Assembly (NCBI RefSeq): GCF_014705605.1
Contig: NZ_JACXIZ010000036.1
Coordinates: forward strand, 36,246 to 100,245
Direction of reading: 5' to 3'
From: Paenibacillus sabuli
GTDB lineage: Bacteria; Bacillota; Bacilli; Paenibacillales; Paenibacillaceae
DNA length: 64,000 nt
In this document: piece after piece, positions 1 through 7,871 of the stretch
How the letters are laid out: each line of letters begins with the position of its first letter
Numbering within the stretch: the first letter of the stretch is position 1
Program-made: the position numbers and the translations under genes
Notes under the pieces: model-generated
Told to the model about the DNA's origin: nothing
Database searches by the model: none
Seen by the model: only the letters and a program-made list of their open reading frames with translations

Positions 1-112
1 TCCGGCGAGGGGCCGGGCGCGGCGAGCCCAGCCCGCATCACGAGGACCATTAATGTGCTATACTGCAGGTAGATCCGTTGAAGCCAACACCCGCGAAAGG
101 AGCGCACGCCCC

Positions 113-151
113 ATGAATCGTCCGTCCGCTATCGCACGTCCCCCCTGCTAA
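113..151 (+). CDS. possible 12-residue leader peptide upstream of MFS gene
   Basis: An AAAGGAG Shine-Dalgarno at about 96-102 precedes an ATG that opens a 12-codon frame (MNRPSAIARPPC) ending in TAA, 90 bases before the MFS start. A TATACT hexamer at 59-64 could be a -10 box, but no good -35 is seen. Short SD-equipped frames in front of drug exporters are sometimes ribosome-stalling leaders; that role here is inference. It could equally be chance. Confidence 0.25.
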   Translation: MNRPSAIARPPC

Positions 152-241
152 TCCCATGCGCCGCGCCGCGCCCGTTCCCCTCCCTGCGGAATGTCGTCGT
201 CGAGCGACACTTCCCGCCCGAGAGGAGCTGCGGCTACGCGC

Positions 242-1429
242 ATGGAGATACAATCGAATATTTGGAAGCTTTACGGGATCCGCTTCTTTTCCGGCCTGAT
301 CCCCGCCTATGTCATCGAGCGGTTATATTGGGAGCAGCACGGCATGTCCGTGCAAATGGTCGTCTACACGGAGATTCTGTTCGCCGTCTCCATCGTGCTG
401 CTGGAGCTGCCCTCCGGCATCGCCGCCGACCGCTGGGGACGCAAACGGCTGCTCGTGCTGAGCGCGACGCTTTTTTGCTTTGAATTTTTGATTCTGCTGG
501 TTGCCGACCAATTCTGGCATTTCGCGCTCGTCGTGCTGCTCGCCGCCGTCGCCCATGCCGCCAGCAGCGGCGCGGCGAGCGCGCTGCTCTACGATTCGCT
601 GCTGCAGGAGGGGCGCGCCGGCGCCTACGAACGCATCGCCGGTCGCATGCAAGCGCTCGATATCGGCGCGGTCATGCTAGCCGCGCTGAGCGGCAGCTGG
701 ATGGCGACGCACCTGGGACTGGCGTTCAATTACCAGGTGTCGCTGATCAGCGCCGGCGCCGCCCTCGGCTTCGCGCTGCTGCTGCGCGAGCCCCGTCCGA
801 GTCCGCAGGCTGCGGACTCGGACGACGGGGCCGCGCCGCCGATGCGGGCCTACGTCGGCAGCGCGCTGCGCATACTGCGCAGCACGCCGGGTCTGCCGCT
901 GGTGCTGATGTGCTGGATGACAGTCGGCGCTGCCGTCACCTATATCGACGAATTCTGGCAGCTGTATCTGGACCAGGCCGGCATCGCGATCAGCTGGTTC
1001 GGCCTGTATTCCGCCGCGCTGTTTCTGATCCGGCTGCCCGGGAGCCTGCTCGCTCACCGGCTCAAGCGCATGCTGCGCTTCCGGACGTTGCTGATGGCGA
1101 TTGCGCTGACGGCGTCCGCCGGCCTGATCGTCATGAGCGCGACGGGCGGCTACGTCGGCCTCGCCGCGATGCTCGCCGTATGCGCGGTCGCGGGCGTGCT
1201 CGAGCCGCTCGCCGGGGGCTACCTGCAGCACCGGATCGACTCGGAGCTGCGCGCCACCGTCGGTTCGTTTCAATCGCTCGGCGAGCATGCGCTGGGGATC
1301 GTCGCCGGTCTCGGCTTCGGCCTGCTCGCGGATCGCTTCGGTCTGCTCAGCGGCTATGGCTTCCTGGGCGCGCTCGTCGCGCTCGCCGCCGTTTGCGTCG
1401 CCGTCGCCTCCCGCGACGCCGCGCCGTGA
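242..1429 (+). CDS. MFS transporter
   Basis: Membrane transporter of the major facilitator superfamily, about 395 residues with twelve predicted hydrophobic segments. The cytoplasmic loop after the second helix reads ELPSGIAADRWGRKR, matching the MFS loop 2-3 signature (G-x-x-x-D-R-x-G-R-R/K). Similar proteins act as proton-coupled drug or metabolite exporters; the substrate cannot be told from sequence. An ATG at 191 would add 17 residues without a good SD. The ATG at 242 has GAGGAG upstream, somewhat distant, and gives the usual short N-terminus before helix 1, so it is preferred. The gene stands alone, possibly behind a short leader peptide, and converges on the anti-sigma gene across a strong terminator. 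Confidence 0.85.
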   Translation: MEIQSNIWKLYGIRFFSGLIPAYVIERLYWEQHGMSVQMVVYTEILFAVSIVLLELPSGIAADRWGRKRLLVLSATLFCFEFLILLVADQFWHFALVVLLAAVAHAASSGAASALLYDSLLQEGRAGAYERIAGRMQALDIGAVMLAALSGSWMATHLGLAFNYQVSLISAGAALGFALLLREPRPSPQAADSDDGAAPPMRAYVGSALRILRSTPGLPLVLMCWMTVGAAVTYIDEFWQLYLDQAGIAISWFGLYSAALFLIRLPGSLLAHRLKRMLRFRTLLMAIALTASAGLIVMSATGGYVGLAAMLAVCAVAGVLEPLAGGYLQHRIDSELRATVGSFQSLGEHALGIVAGLGFGLLADRFGLLSGYGFLGALVALAAVCVAVASRDAAP

Positions 1430-1492
1430 CCGAGCCTCCGCACCCGCGCACAGCCAAGAGGCGTCCCCTGCAGCTGCCCGCGCCTGTCAAAG

Positions 1493-1526
1493 AGGCGTCC
1501 CCTGCAACTTCCAGGGGACGCCTTTT
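1493..1526. terminator. bidirectional intrinsic terminator between convergent genes
   Basis: A perfect 12-bp stem (AGGCGTCCCCTG at 1493-1504 pairing with 1512-1523) with a 7-base loop is followed by TTTT on the plus strand. A second copy of the left arm lies at about 1458-1469, so two partly alternative hairpins are possible. It separates the MFS gene from the convergent anti-sigma gene. Confidence 0.8.
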
Positions 1527-1561
1527 GATTGGCGCGGATATTCGCGCTTTTTTTCGCCCGG

Positions 1562-2320
1562 TCAAGCCGCGGACTCGGCCATCGCCAGCGCTTCTTCCGC
1601 CGTGATCGCGCCGGTGATGCCGTATTGCACGCCATCGACCATCCAGTACAATTCCACCAGCTCGGGCTGCTCGTAGACGAGCCCTTCTGCGCCGTTCACA
1701 TCCACCGGCGTGAAGGCGTTCATCGGGAAGGCCGCTTCCTGCCGGTCGACCATGAAGGTGAGCGGCTTGCCGTCCGCCGTTTCATAGAAGAATACGACCA
1801 TCCGCGCCGCTTCCCCCTTCATCGCGGAGGAGACGATCTTCTGCAGCGCGTAGCCCTCCGGCACGAGCGTCGGCGCCAGCATTTCCGGACCGAAGGCCGC
1901 CTTCGCCTCCTCCGCCGACGCATGCTGCGTCTCGATGAGCTGGGAGAGCTGAGAGCCCGTATCGTTGCCGCCCTCTCCCGGCGCGCCGATCGGTCCGCTA
2001 TTCGGCGGCAGGCCGGGACTCGGCTGCTGCAGCATCGGCAAGCCGATCGCCAGCACCAGCGCAGCCGCAATGACGCCTCCGAACAGCCACGGCTTCGTCC
2101 ATGCCCGCTTTTTGCGCGCTTGCTCCGCCTCCGTCGCACGGCGCGCGTCCCTTGCGCCTTGCACGCCCTGCATGATTTGTGCGCCCTGTCCTTGCGATCC
2201 GCTTTGCGCGGTTTGCACGATTTGTCGTTTCATATCTGCCGTCATCTCCATTTCTTCGAATAGAATGCTGTCCAGCTCGCGTTTCAACGTTCGGCCCAGC
2301 TGATGCTCGTCATGGCTCAT
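1562..2320 (-). CDS. membrane-bound anti-sigma factor, DUF4367-like
   Basis: 252-residue protein with an N-terminal cytoplasmic region of about 95 residues, one transmembrane helix near residues 97-117 (LFGGVIAAALVLAIGLP), a Pro/Gly/Ser-rich linker, and an extracytoplasmic domain resembling DUF4367, with the L-V-P-E-G-Y type motif common in that family. The start overlaps the end of the ECF sigma gene by 11 bases, so the two are translationally coupled. In this arrangement the membrane protein normally binds and holds the sigma factor until an envelope signal releases it. No zinc-binding HxxxCxxC anti-sigma motif is visible, so the binding domain is of a different type or diverged. Confidence 0.75.
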   Translation of the reverse strand: MSHDEHQLGRTLKRELDSILFEEMEMTADMKRQIVQTAQSGSQGQGAQIMQGVQGARDARRATEAEQARKKRAWTKPWLFGGVIAAALVLAIGLPMLQQPSPGLPPNSGPIGAPGEGGNDTGSQLSQLIETQHASAEEAKAAFGPEMLAPTLVPEGYALQKIVSSAMKGEAARMVVFFYETADGKPLTFMVDRQEAAFPMNAFTPVDVNGAEGLVYEQPELVELYWMVDGVQYGITGAITAEEALAMAESAA

Positions 2321-2864
2321 GCGTCGAGGCCTCCTTTGTCATTTCGCGACCCAGCGCCTCGCGGGCGCGATGCAGCCGGTTGCGCACCGTGCCCTCCGGC
2401 GCGCCCAGCATCTCGGCGATCTCCCTGGTGCTCAGATCCAGGTAGTAGTAGAGGTAGAGCGCCTCCTGATGGGGCAGCGACAGCCGGAGCAGCTGCTGCA
2501 GCAGCTCGCTCTTGCCCAGTCGCGCGAGCGCTTCCTCCTCCACGCTGATCGTACGGCCGCGCTGCATTCGGCTCGGATCGGTCGGCTGCTCGGTGAACAT
2601 TTTTACGCCCATCTTGTCGCGGCAGGCATTGACCGTGATGGAGATCAGCCAGGTCTTGACCGCGCTATCCCCGCGGAATGCGCGCCAACCGCGATACGCC
2701 TTCAGGAAGACCTCCTGGCTGATGTCCTCCGCCAGATGCCGATCGCCGGTATAGAAATAAGCGGTGCGCAGCACGCTCGCGCCGTACGCATCCATCAATT
2801 GCGCGAGCGCCTCTTCAGGCGCTTGGTCGAACTGTTCTTTGTGCGTTAAGCCGGCCGGCTTCAC
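2310..2864 (-). CDS. ECF-type RNA polymerase sigma factor
   Basis: 184-residue group IV sigma-70 factor. Region 2 is seen at residues about 25-90, with DISQEVFLKAYRG (region 2.2) and a W-L-x-x-I-x-x-N-A-C-R-D motif (region 2.4). Region 4 is near residues 125-170, with a helix-turn-helix STREIAEMLGAPEGTVRNRL. Translation starts at GTG with TGGAGGTGG seven bases upstream. It directs transcription of a stress or envelope regulon and usually its own operon; the downstream overlapping gene encodes its likely anti-sigma partner. No confident ECF promoter could be picked out in the 100 bases upstream. Confidence 0.9.
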   Translation of the reverse strand: MKPAGLTHKEQFDQAPEEALAQLMDAYGASVLRTAYFYTGDRHLAEDISQEVFLKAYRGWRAFRGDSAVKTWLISITVNACRDKMGVKMFTEQPTDPSRMQRGRTISVEEEALARLGKSELLQQLLRLSLPHQEALYLYYYLDLSTREIAEMLGAPEGTVRNRLHRAREALGREMTKEASTHEP

Positions 2865-2965
2865 TTGATGACCACCTCCAACCTAATAGACGACCTGAGT
2901 GCGAATTCCGCTGCATCCGCCGTTCACATTCGAGCGTGCGCCCTCCCCTGGCAGGTAGGCCATTC

Positions 2966-3805
2966 CTAGCGATTATTCATATGGAGGCGAATGAACGCCT
3001 TGCGATACGCGGTCGGGGTCATGCCCTCGAGCCGCTTGAACCACTTCATGAATTGCTTGTCGTCGCCGATCCCGACCCGGTCCGCGATCTCCTTGATGCC
3101 GAGCGGCGTCTGAGCCAGCAGCTCCTTCGCCTTGTCCAGCTTGAGCCGGTGAATATAGGCGTGCAGCGCCTCGCCGTGTCTGCGCTTGAACATGCGGGAG
3201 AGGTAATCCGGATTGTAGCGGAATTGCTCGGCGATGCGGGCCACGCTGATGCCGCGGTCCAGCGCATGCAGCCGGATCCACTCCAGCATCTGCGGATCGT
3301 AGGCCGGGCCCTGCGGCGATCGGGCCGAGTCGTGTAGCTGCTCCGCCAGCTCGATGACGAGCGTCGTCAGGAAGTAGTCGGCCGCGCCCTTGAAGCGATA
3401 GCCGGCGCTGGCGACATGCAGCAGTTGACGGGCCAGGATGGCGACGCGCTGCGGATTGGGACAGGCCGCGTGACGAGGCAGCACGAGCATCGTCTCGGAT
3501 TCGCCCTGCTCGCCCGCGTCCGGCCGCAGCGGCTCGACCGGATCGAAGTGGAACCATGCGAACGACACCCCCGGCGCCGAGATCCGGTAGCCGCCATGCC
3601 GCTCGCCCGGCCCGATCAGCAGCATATCGCCGCGCCGCAGCGCATAATTCGTGTCGTCCACGCGCATGTAGGCCGTCTCCTCCATGCCGATCATCAGCTC
3701 CCAGCTCCCGATCACGCGGTCGGCATGCGACCACTGCGCATCCGCAGTGAACAAGCCGCCCCACTGAAAAGGAAGCGGCTCGCGCACATTAATGCGCCAT
3801 CTCAT
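2966..3805 (-). CDS. AraC-family transcriptional regulator
   Basis: 279-residue regulator with an N-terminal cupin-type sensing domain (a segment around GDMLLIGPGERHGG) and a C-terminal double helix-turn-helix AraC domain over the last 100 residues, ending in the family signature G-M-T-P-T-A-Y-R. The frame extends 11 codons upstream, but the ATG at 3805 has AAGGGGG eight bases before it and is the better start. It is transcribed divergently from the GH127 arabinofuranosidase with about 160 bases between, the usual arrangement for a sugar-responsive activator of the adjacent glycosidase. That regulatory link is inference. Confidence 0.88.
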   Translation of the reverse strand: MRWRINVREPLPFQWGGLFTADAQWSHADRVIGSWELMIGMEETAYMRVDDTNYALRRGDMLLIGPGERHGGYRISAPGVSFAWFHFDPVEPLRPDAGEQGESETMLVLPRHAACPNPQRVAILARQLLHVASAGYRFKGAADYFLTTLVIELAEQLHDSARSPQGPAYDPQMLEWIRLHALDRGISVARIAEQFRYNPDYLSRMFKRRHGEALHAYIHRLKLDKAKELLAQTPLGIKEIADRVGIGDDKQFMKWFKRLEGMTPTAYRKAFIRLHMNNR

Positions 3806-3963
3806 TCTTACAGCCCCCTTGAAGTCGTATATTGACACCTATTATACACTTTAGCATACTGACTTCCGCCTTCGAAAGCGGTATCCTGAAGCCAGGTTCA
3901 CCAATTGGCATCCGGTCGATTCACGTCTGTCCGCCACATCAATCATTCAATGGAGGGATACCC

Positions 3964-5931
3964 TTGACACAACCTACGCATCGCCCGCTCCCGCTGCAGC
4001 AGGTGCAGCTGCAAGATTCATTCTGGTCCGACTACACCGAGCTGGTCCGCACGACCGTCATTCCGTATCAGTGGGAGGCGCTCAACGACCGCGTCCCGGG
4101 AGCCGAGCCGAGTCATGCCATCCGCAACTTCCGCATCGCCGCCGGACTGGAGGCAGGCGCCTATGGGGGCCTCGTCTTCCAGGACTCCGATCTGGCGAAG
4201 TGGCTCGAGTCCGTCGGCTATTCGCTGAGCACCCATCCCGATCCCGAGCTGGAGCGGATCGCCGATGAGGCCATCGACCTGATCGTCGCGGCGCAGCAGG
4301 ACGACGGCTATCTGAATACGTATTATACCGTCAAGGAGCCCGGCCGGCGCTGGACCAATCTGTACGATTGCCACGAGATGTACTGCGCCGGGCACATGAT
4401 CGAGGCGGCCGTCGCCTATTATCGCGCGACCGGCAAGCGCAAGCTGATGGACGCGATGGGCCGCATGGCCGATCATATCGCCGAGGTATTCGGCACGGGC
4501 CCGGGGCAGCTGCGCGGCTATGACGGCCATCAGGAGATCGAGCTGGCGCTGGTCAAGCTCTACGAAGCGACGGGCGAGGCCCGCTTCCTGCGGCTCAGCC
4601 AATTCCTGATCGACGAGCGCGGCAGGGAGCCGCATTTCTACGCCGAGGAATGGAAGCGGCGCGGCGGCGTCTCGCACTGGTCGTCCGTGCCGCAGACCCA
4701 GATGCCGGACTGGGCCTATGTCCAGGCGCACCTGCCCGTCCGGGAGCAGACCTACGCGGTCGGCCACGCGGTCCGCGCCGTCTATATGTATGCCGGCATG
4801 GCCGATCTGGCCGCCCACACCGGGGACCGGGCTCTGCTGGAGGCATGCCGCGCGCTATGGCGCAATATGACCCGCAAGCAAATGTACGTGACCGGAGGCA
4901 TCGGCTCGACCGTGCACGGCGAAGCGTTCACCTTCGATTACGATCTGCCCAATGCGACCAATTATTCGGAGACGTGCGCCTCGATCGGCCTCATCTTCTT
5001 CGCCAGCCGCATGCTGCGCCTCGAAGCGAAGAGCGACTACGCTGACGTCATGGAGCGCGCGCTGTACAATACCGTGCTCGCCGGCATCGCCGCCGACGGC
5101 AAGCATTACTTCTACGTCAATCCGATGGAGGTATGGCCGGAGGCGAGCGCGCGCAATCCCGGCAGACGCCATGTCAAGGCGGTACGCCAGGCTTGGTACG
5201 GCTGCGCCTGCTGTCCGCCCAATGTGGCGCGCCTGCTGGCCTCGCTCGGCGAATACGTGTACAGCGCAGAGGGTGCAGAGGGTGATACGCTCTATACGCA
5301 TCTGTACATCAGCGGCGAGGCGCGGCTGTCGCTCGGCGGCGGCGAGGTGCGCATGCGGCAGGAGAGTCGCCTGCCCTGGTCGGGCGATGTCGCCTTCACG
5401 GTGGAGACGGACACGCCGCAGACCTTCGCCCTGGCGCTGCGCATTCCGGCCTGGACCGAGGGGCGCTATACCGCGCGCGTGAACGGCGAGGCGGCCGGCG
5501 CAGTCGAGCTGCGAGAGGGCTATGCGTACCTGCGCCGCGTCTGGCAAGCGGGCGACCGCGTCGAGCTGCGGCTGGCGATGCCGATCCAGCGTCTGTACGC
5601 GCATCCGCAGGTGCGCAGCGATGCCGGCTTGGTCGCGCTGCAGCGCGGACCGCTCGTCTACTGCCTGGAGGAGGCCGACAATCCCGCGCCGCTCGCAGGG
5701 CTGAGCCTGCCGGCCGAGGCGGAGATCACGACGCGCACGGGGTTGCCGGGACTGGGCGAGGCGGTCGTGCTGGAGGCGGCGGGCCTGGCCGATGACGCGG
5801 CAGACTGGCAAGAAGACGAGCTCTACCGTACGGCGCCTATGCCGCGCAAGACGCAGCGGCTGACGGCCGTGCCGTATGCGCTGTGGGGCAACCGCGGCGG
5901 CGGCGAGATGCGCGTCTGGATGCGGAGCTAG
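3964..5931 (+). CDS. GH127 beta-L-arabinofuranosidase
   Basis: Intracellular-looking glycoside hydrolase of 655 residues with no signal peptide, matching family GH127, which removes beta-L-arabinofuranose from plant glycans or hydroxyproline-linked arabinooligosaccharides. The catalytic cysteine/zinc site is visible: Glu336 and Cys338 in the motif YSETCASI, and Cys416-Cys417 in YGCACCPPN. These correspond to Glu338, Cys340, Cys417 and Cys418 of the Bifidobacterium enzyme HypBA1, where a cysteine is the nucleophile. The start chosen is TTG at 3964, because GGAGGGA lies seven bases upstream and the resulting length fits the family. Plant-polysaccharide use is implied by the divergent AraC regulator. 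Confidence 0.92.
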   Translation: MTQPTHRPLPLQQVQLQDSFWSDYTELVRTTVIPYQWEALNDRVPGAEPSHAIRNFRIAAGLEAGAYGGLVFQDSDLAKWLESVGYSLSTHPDPELERIADEAIDLIVAAQQDDGYLNTYYTVKEPGRRWTNLYDCHEMYCAGHMIEAAVAYYRATGKRKLMDAMGRMADHIAEVFGTGPGQLRGYDGHQEIELALVKLYEATGEARFLRLSQFLIDERGREPHFYAEEWKRRGGVSHWSSVPQTQMPDWAYVQAHLPVREQTYAVGHAVRAVYMYAGMADLAAHTGDRALLEACRALWRNMTRKQMYVTGGIGSTVHGEAFTFDYDLPNATNYSETCASIGLIFFASRMLRLEAKSDYADVMERALYNTVLAGIAADGKHYFYVNPMEVWPEASARNPGRRHVKAVRQAWYGCACCPPNVARLLASLGEYVYSAEGAEGDTLYTHLYISGEARLSLGGGEVRMRQESRLPWSGDVAFTVETDTPQTFALALRIPAWTEGRYTARVNGEAAGAVELREGYAYLRRVWQAGDRVELRLAMPIQRLYAHPQVRSDAGLVALQRGPLVYCLEEADNPAPLAGLSLPAEAEITTRTGLPGLGEAVVLEAAGLADDAADWQEDELYRTAPMPRKTQRLTAVPYALWGNRGGGEMRVWMRS

Positions 5932-6155
5932 GCGGGACTAGGCGGAGCTAGACGGGGCTAGCGGAGGTAGACGAATTCAGGTCGAACCAGCGGAGATTGG
6001 CGGAGATTGGCGCCGTTAGGCAGAGTTAGACGGAGGTAGGATGAGCTAGACCGATGCAGAGGGAGGTAGGATGAGATAAACGGATATAGAGGGAGATAGG
6101 CGGAGCTAGACAGAGGTAGGATGAGCTAGGCAGGCTTAGACAGATGTAGGCGAGT
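5932..6155. repeat. purine-rich degenerate tandem repeat tract
   Basis: About 220 bases of imperfect short repeats built on variants of GGAGGTAGA / GGAGCTAGA. Longer internal copies are AGACGGAGGTAGGATGAGCT at 6028, AGACAGAGGTAGGATGAGCT at 6108, and a truncated copy at 6061. One strand is strongly G/A rich. No coding frame or RNA family is recognised. It directly follows the GH127 gene. Confidence 0.7.
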
Positions 6156-6284
6156 CTGGCGGGCTGGCGAGGACGGGCAAGTACGCGGCACCCGGAACGC
6201 TCGGACTGACGATGACAGACAGGATCGTGGCGCCCCAAACGTCCGACTGACGATGACAGGCAAGCGCGCGGCAGCTCTAACGGT

Positions 6285-6410
6285 CATCAGCGACGCTTAG
6301 CGGGCATTTGCACCCGGAAAAAGGTCCCCGATGCGCGCTAAGCGTCTCCCATGTCAGTTAAAATGTGAAGGGAGCCAATAAACGGCGCTAAGCGTCGCCC
6401 ATGTCCGTTA
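6285..6410. repeat. dispersed intergenic repeat, three copies
   Basis: A unit approximating CGCTAAGCGTCGCCCATGTC followed by CGTTA occurs at 6336-6360 and 6386-6410, with an inverted diverged copy at about 6280-6302. The core CGCTAAGCG is itself palindromic. From memory, comparable elements are scattered in Paenibacillaceae intergenic DNA; only the three local copies are seen here. A nearby pair, C(G/C)GACTGACGATGACAG, occurs at about 6203 and 6243. Confidence 0.55.
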
Positions 6411-6548
6411 GAGCCGTCCTGACGTCGCGTCGTGCCGTTCACAGGTCCGCTATCGTCCACTTACAGGACCATCACGGTTCCGCACACAGGTTCGCTAACA
6501 GTTCCACCCACAAGTTGCGAGTGTGCCCCCTTCCTGTAATAGCACCAA

Positions 6549-6632
6549 TTCAGAAGTCGCAGCTGTTCTTCGAAAGTCGCAGCTGTTCTTCAGAAGCATC
6601 AGTTCTTCGGAAGTCCCACTTGTTCTTCAAAA
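6549..6632. repeat. short tandem repeats around AGTCGCAGCTGTTCTTC
   Basis: Consecutive imperfect units, two of AGTCGCAGCTGTTCTTC and then diverged versions ending in GTTCTTC. They sit immediately beyond the decayed oxidoreductase remnant. No function is apparent. Confidence 0.5.
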
Positions 6633-7422
6633 ACAGCAACGGATCTCAAAAACGCGGGCGTGATCGAGTCCGTTGGTGCGTATCGCCTCCAGGCGCAAGC
6701 GGCTGAGCCGCAGCGGGTCAATGCGGCACGTCGCCAGCCGTTGTCGCGCACATGCAGCAGTTCCCGTCCCACCGGCGGCAAGTCGGGACCACAGCCCACC
6801 AGCCAGAATTCGCGCAGCGACTCCGGCTGCTCGCCCCACTCGAGCTGGCGATGCAGATGCTGCTCGTGCGTGAGCGTCAAGCGGCGGTGCATGCCGGTAT
6901 CGAGCACCACCTCGCGCTCGCGCAGCTCGACCGGCTCCGGCCATTCCAGCTCGCTCCACCGCGCTGCATCGTCCGGGCACGCCATCATCCAGTGATGCTT
7001 GCCGCCGGGCGGCTCCAGCTCCGGCCGGACGCCGCGCGGCCCGTGCATGCTGCGGTGCGGCCATCGACGACCTGGCTCGCCGCGCCCTCCGGCTGCTCCG
7101 AGGAGGCGCGGACGCGCGCGCCGCTCGCCAGATTCGGCGCCGCGCTCACGCCGGGCAGATGGTCGTCCTGACGCAGCAGCCGCTGCTGCATCAGCTGCAC
7201 GAGCGCCTCGTCCTGCACCGCCCGCTCCGGCGGCATCCCCTGGGCGGTCGCAAGGGCGGCGGACGTGCCGGCGCCCTGTCCCATCACGCCGCAGGTCGCC
7301 ATCACGCGCGTGCTGGAGAAGGCGATATGCGTCGCCGAGATGTTGCGCCCGGCGAACATCAGATTGTCGACACTCGCGCTGACCAGTGCGCGCAGCGGGA
7401 TGCCGTACACGTGCTCGGCATG
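6627..7422 (-). pseudogene. decayed FAD-dependent oxidoreductase, C-terminal fragment
   Basis: Three successive reading frames together resemble the C-terminal half of a Paenibacillus-type FAD-dependent oxidoreductase. The first (from 7422) contains YGIPLRALVSASVDNLMFAGRNIS and then a glycine-rich G-V-M-G-Q-G-A-G-T-S-A-A-L-A helix. At about 7050 the protein continues only after a frame change, with the HGPRGVRPELEPP segment of a beta-sandwich tail. Near 6740 a second shift is needed to reach the typical end TNGLDHARVFEIR. A stop codon directly precedes the first fragment and no FAD-binding N-terminus is present. It is a truncated gene with two frameshifts in repeat-rich DNA. Confidence 0.7.
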
Positions 7423-7425
7423 GGG

Positions 7426-7593
7426 CTAACTGGGAGGGCTGAGGTCCCGCGCCTCGATGGATGCGTGTCCATCGGCCAGCCTCATGGTCTGCCGGGCATG
7501 TTCGATCTCCTCGTCCAGCACGGACGTCTCCCGCAGCGTCTGCGTGAACTGCTCGAATTCGCCGGTATCACGCTTGTTCAGGTAAAGCGGCAT
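7426..7593 (-). pseudogene. short unrecognised ORF, probably a gene remnant
   Basis: A 55-codon frame beginning MPLYLNKRDTGEFEQF and ending at 7426, immediately upstream of the oxidoreductase remnant. It starts right after the T-tract of a strong terminator, with only GGGGG as a possible ribosome site. No family is recognised. It may be the N-terminal piece of a gene fused by deletion to the oxidoreductase fragment. Low confidence that it is expressed. Confidence 0.25.
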
Positions 7594-7594
7594 A

Positions 7595-7654
7595 CAAAAA
7601 ATCCCCCTGCGGCAATTTCCAGACACAGCCGTGTCTGCCTGCCGCAGGGGGATT
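7595..7654 (-). terminator. intrinsic terminator of the ABC-transporter operon
   Basis: A perfect 15-bp inverted repeat (AATCCCCCTGCGGCA at 7600-7614 with 7640-7654) encloses a second small hairpin, AGACAC-AGCC-GTGTCT, at 7621-7636. On the minus strand the stem is followed by six T residues at 7595-7600. It ends the transcript carrying the glycine-zipper gene and the ABC operon. Confidence 0.85.
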
Positions 7655-7683
7655 CTGCAGAATGCATTTCGTATTCGCAGCCG

Positions 7684-7836
7684 TTATTTTTTGCGCCGCG
7701 CGACCGACGCTCCCATTCCTGCTCCGATTGCGATGCCGACGGCGATGCCGATGGCCAGATTATCCATTGCTATCCCAATCGCCACACCGATGGCAATGCC
7801 CACGCCCATCCCGGAGCCAAGCTTCCTTTTGTCCAT
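7684..7836 (-). CDS. small glycine-zipper membrane protein
   Basis: 50-residue protein, a single hydrophobic stretch of alternating Gly/Ile/Ala (GMGVGIAIGVAIGIAMDN, then a second similar block) ending in a positively charged ARRKK tail. The two GxxxG-like blocks around a central Met-Asp-Asn suggest a helical hairpin packing through glycine faces. It lies 35 bases downstream of the ABC permease on the same strand and before a strong terminator, so it is probably the last gene of that operon. AAGGAGG is 22 bases from the ATG, further than usual, and no alternative start is evident. Function unknown. Confidence 0.65.
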   Translation of the reverse strand: MDKRKLGSGMGVGIAIGVAIGIAMDNLAIGIAVGIAIGAGMGASVARRKK

Positions 7837-7871
7837 GCGATTGTCAGCTATGTGAATCAGCCTCCTTCATC

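Noticed and set aside
1347..1605. Short frames on both strands around the first terminator
   Set aside because: They run through the terminator hairpin and the gene ends, are extremely Arg-rich, and lack start signals.
7631..7855. A 74-codon plus-strand frame of repeated Met-Pro-Ala-Ile units
   Set aside because: It is the antisense of the glycine-zipper peptide gene; its repetitive look is explained by the Gly/Ile/Ala repeats on the minus strand.
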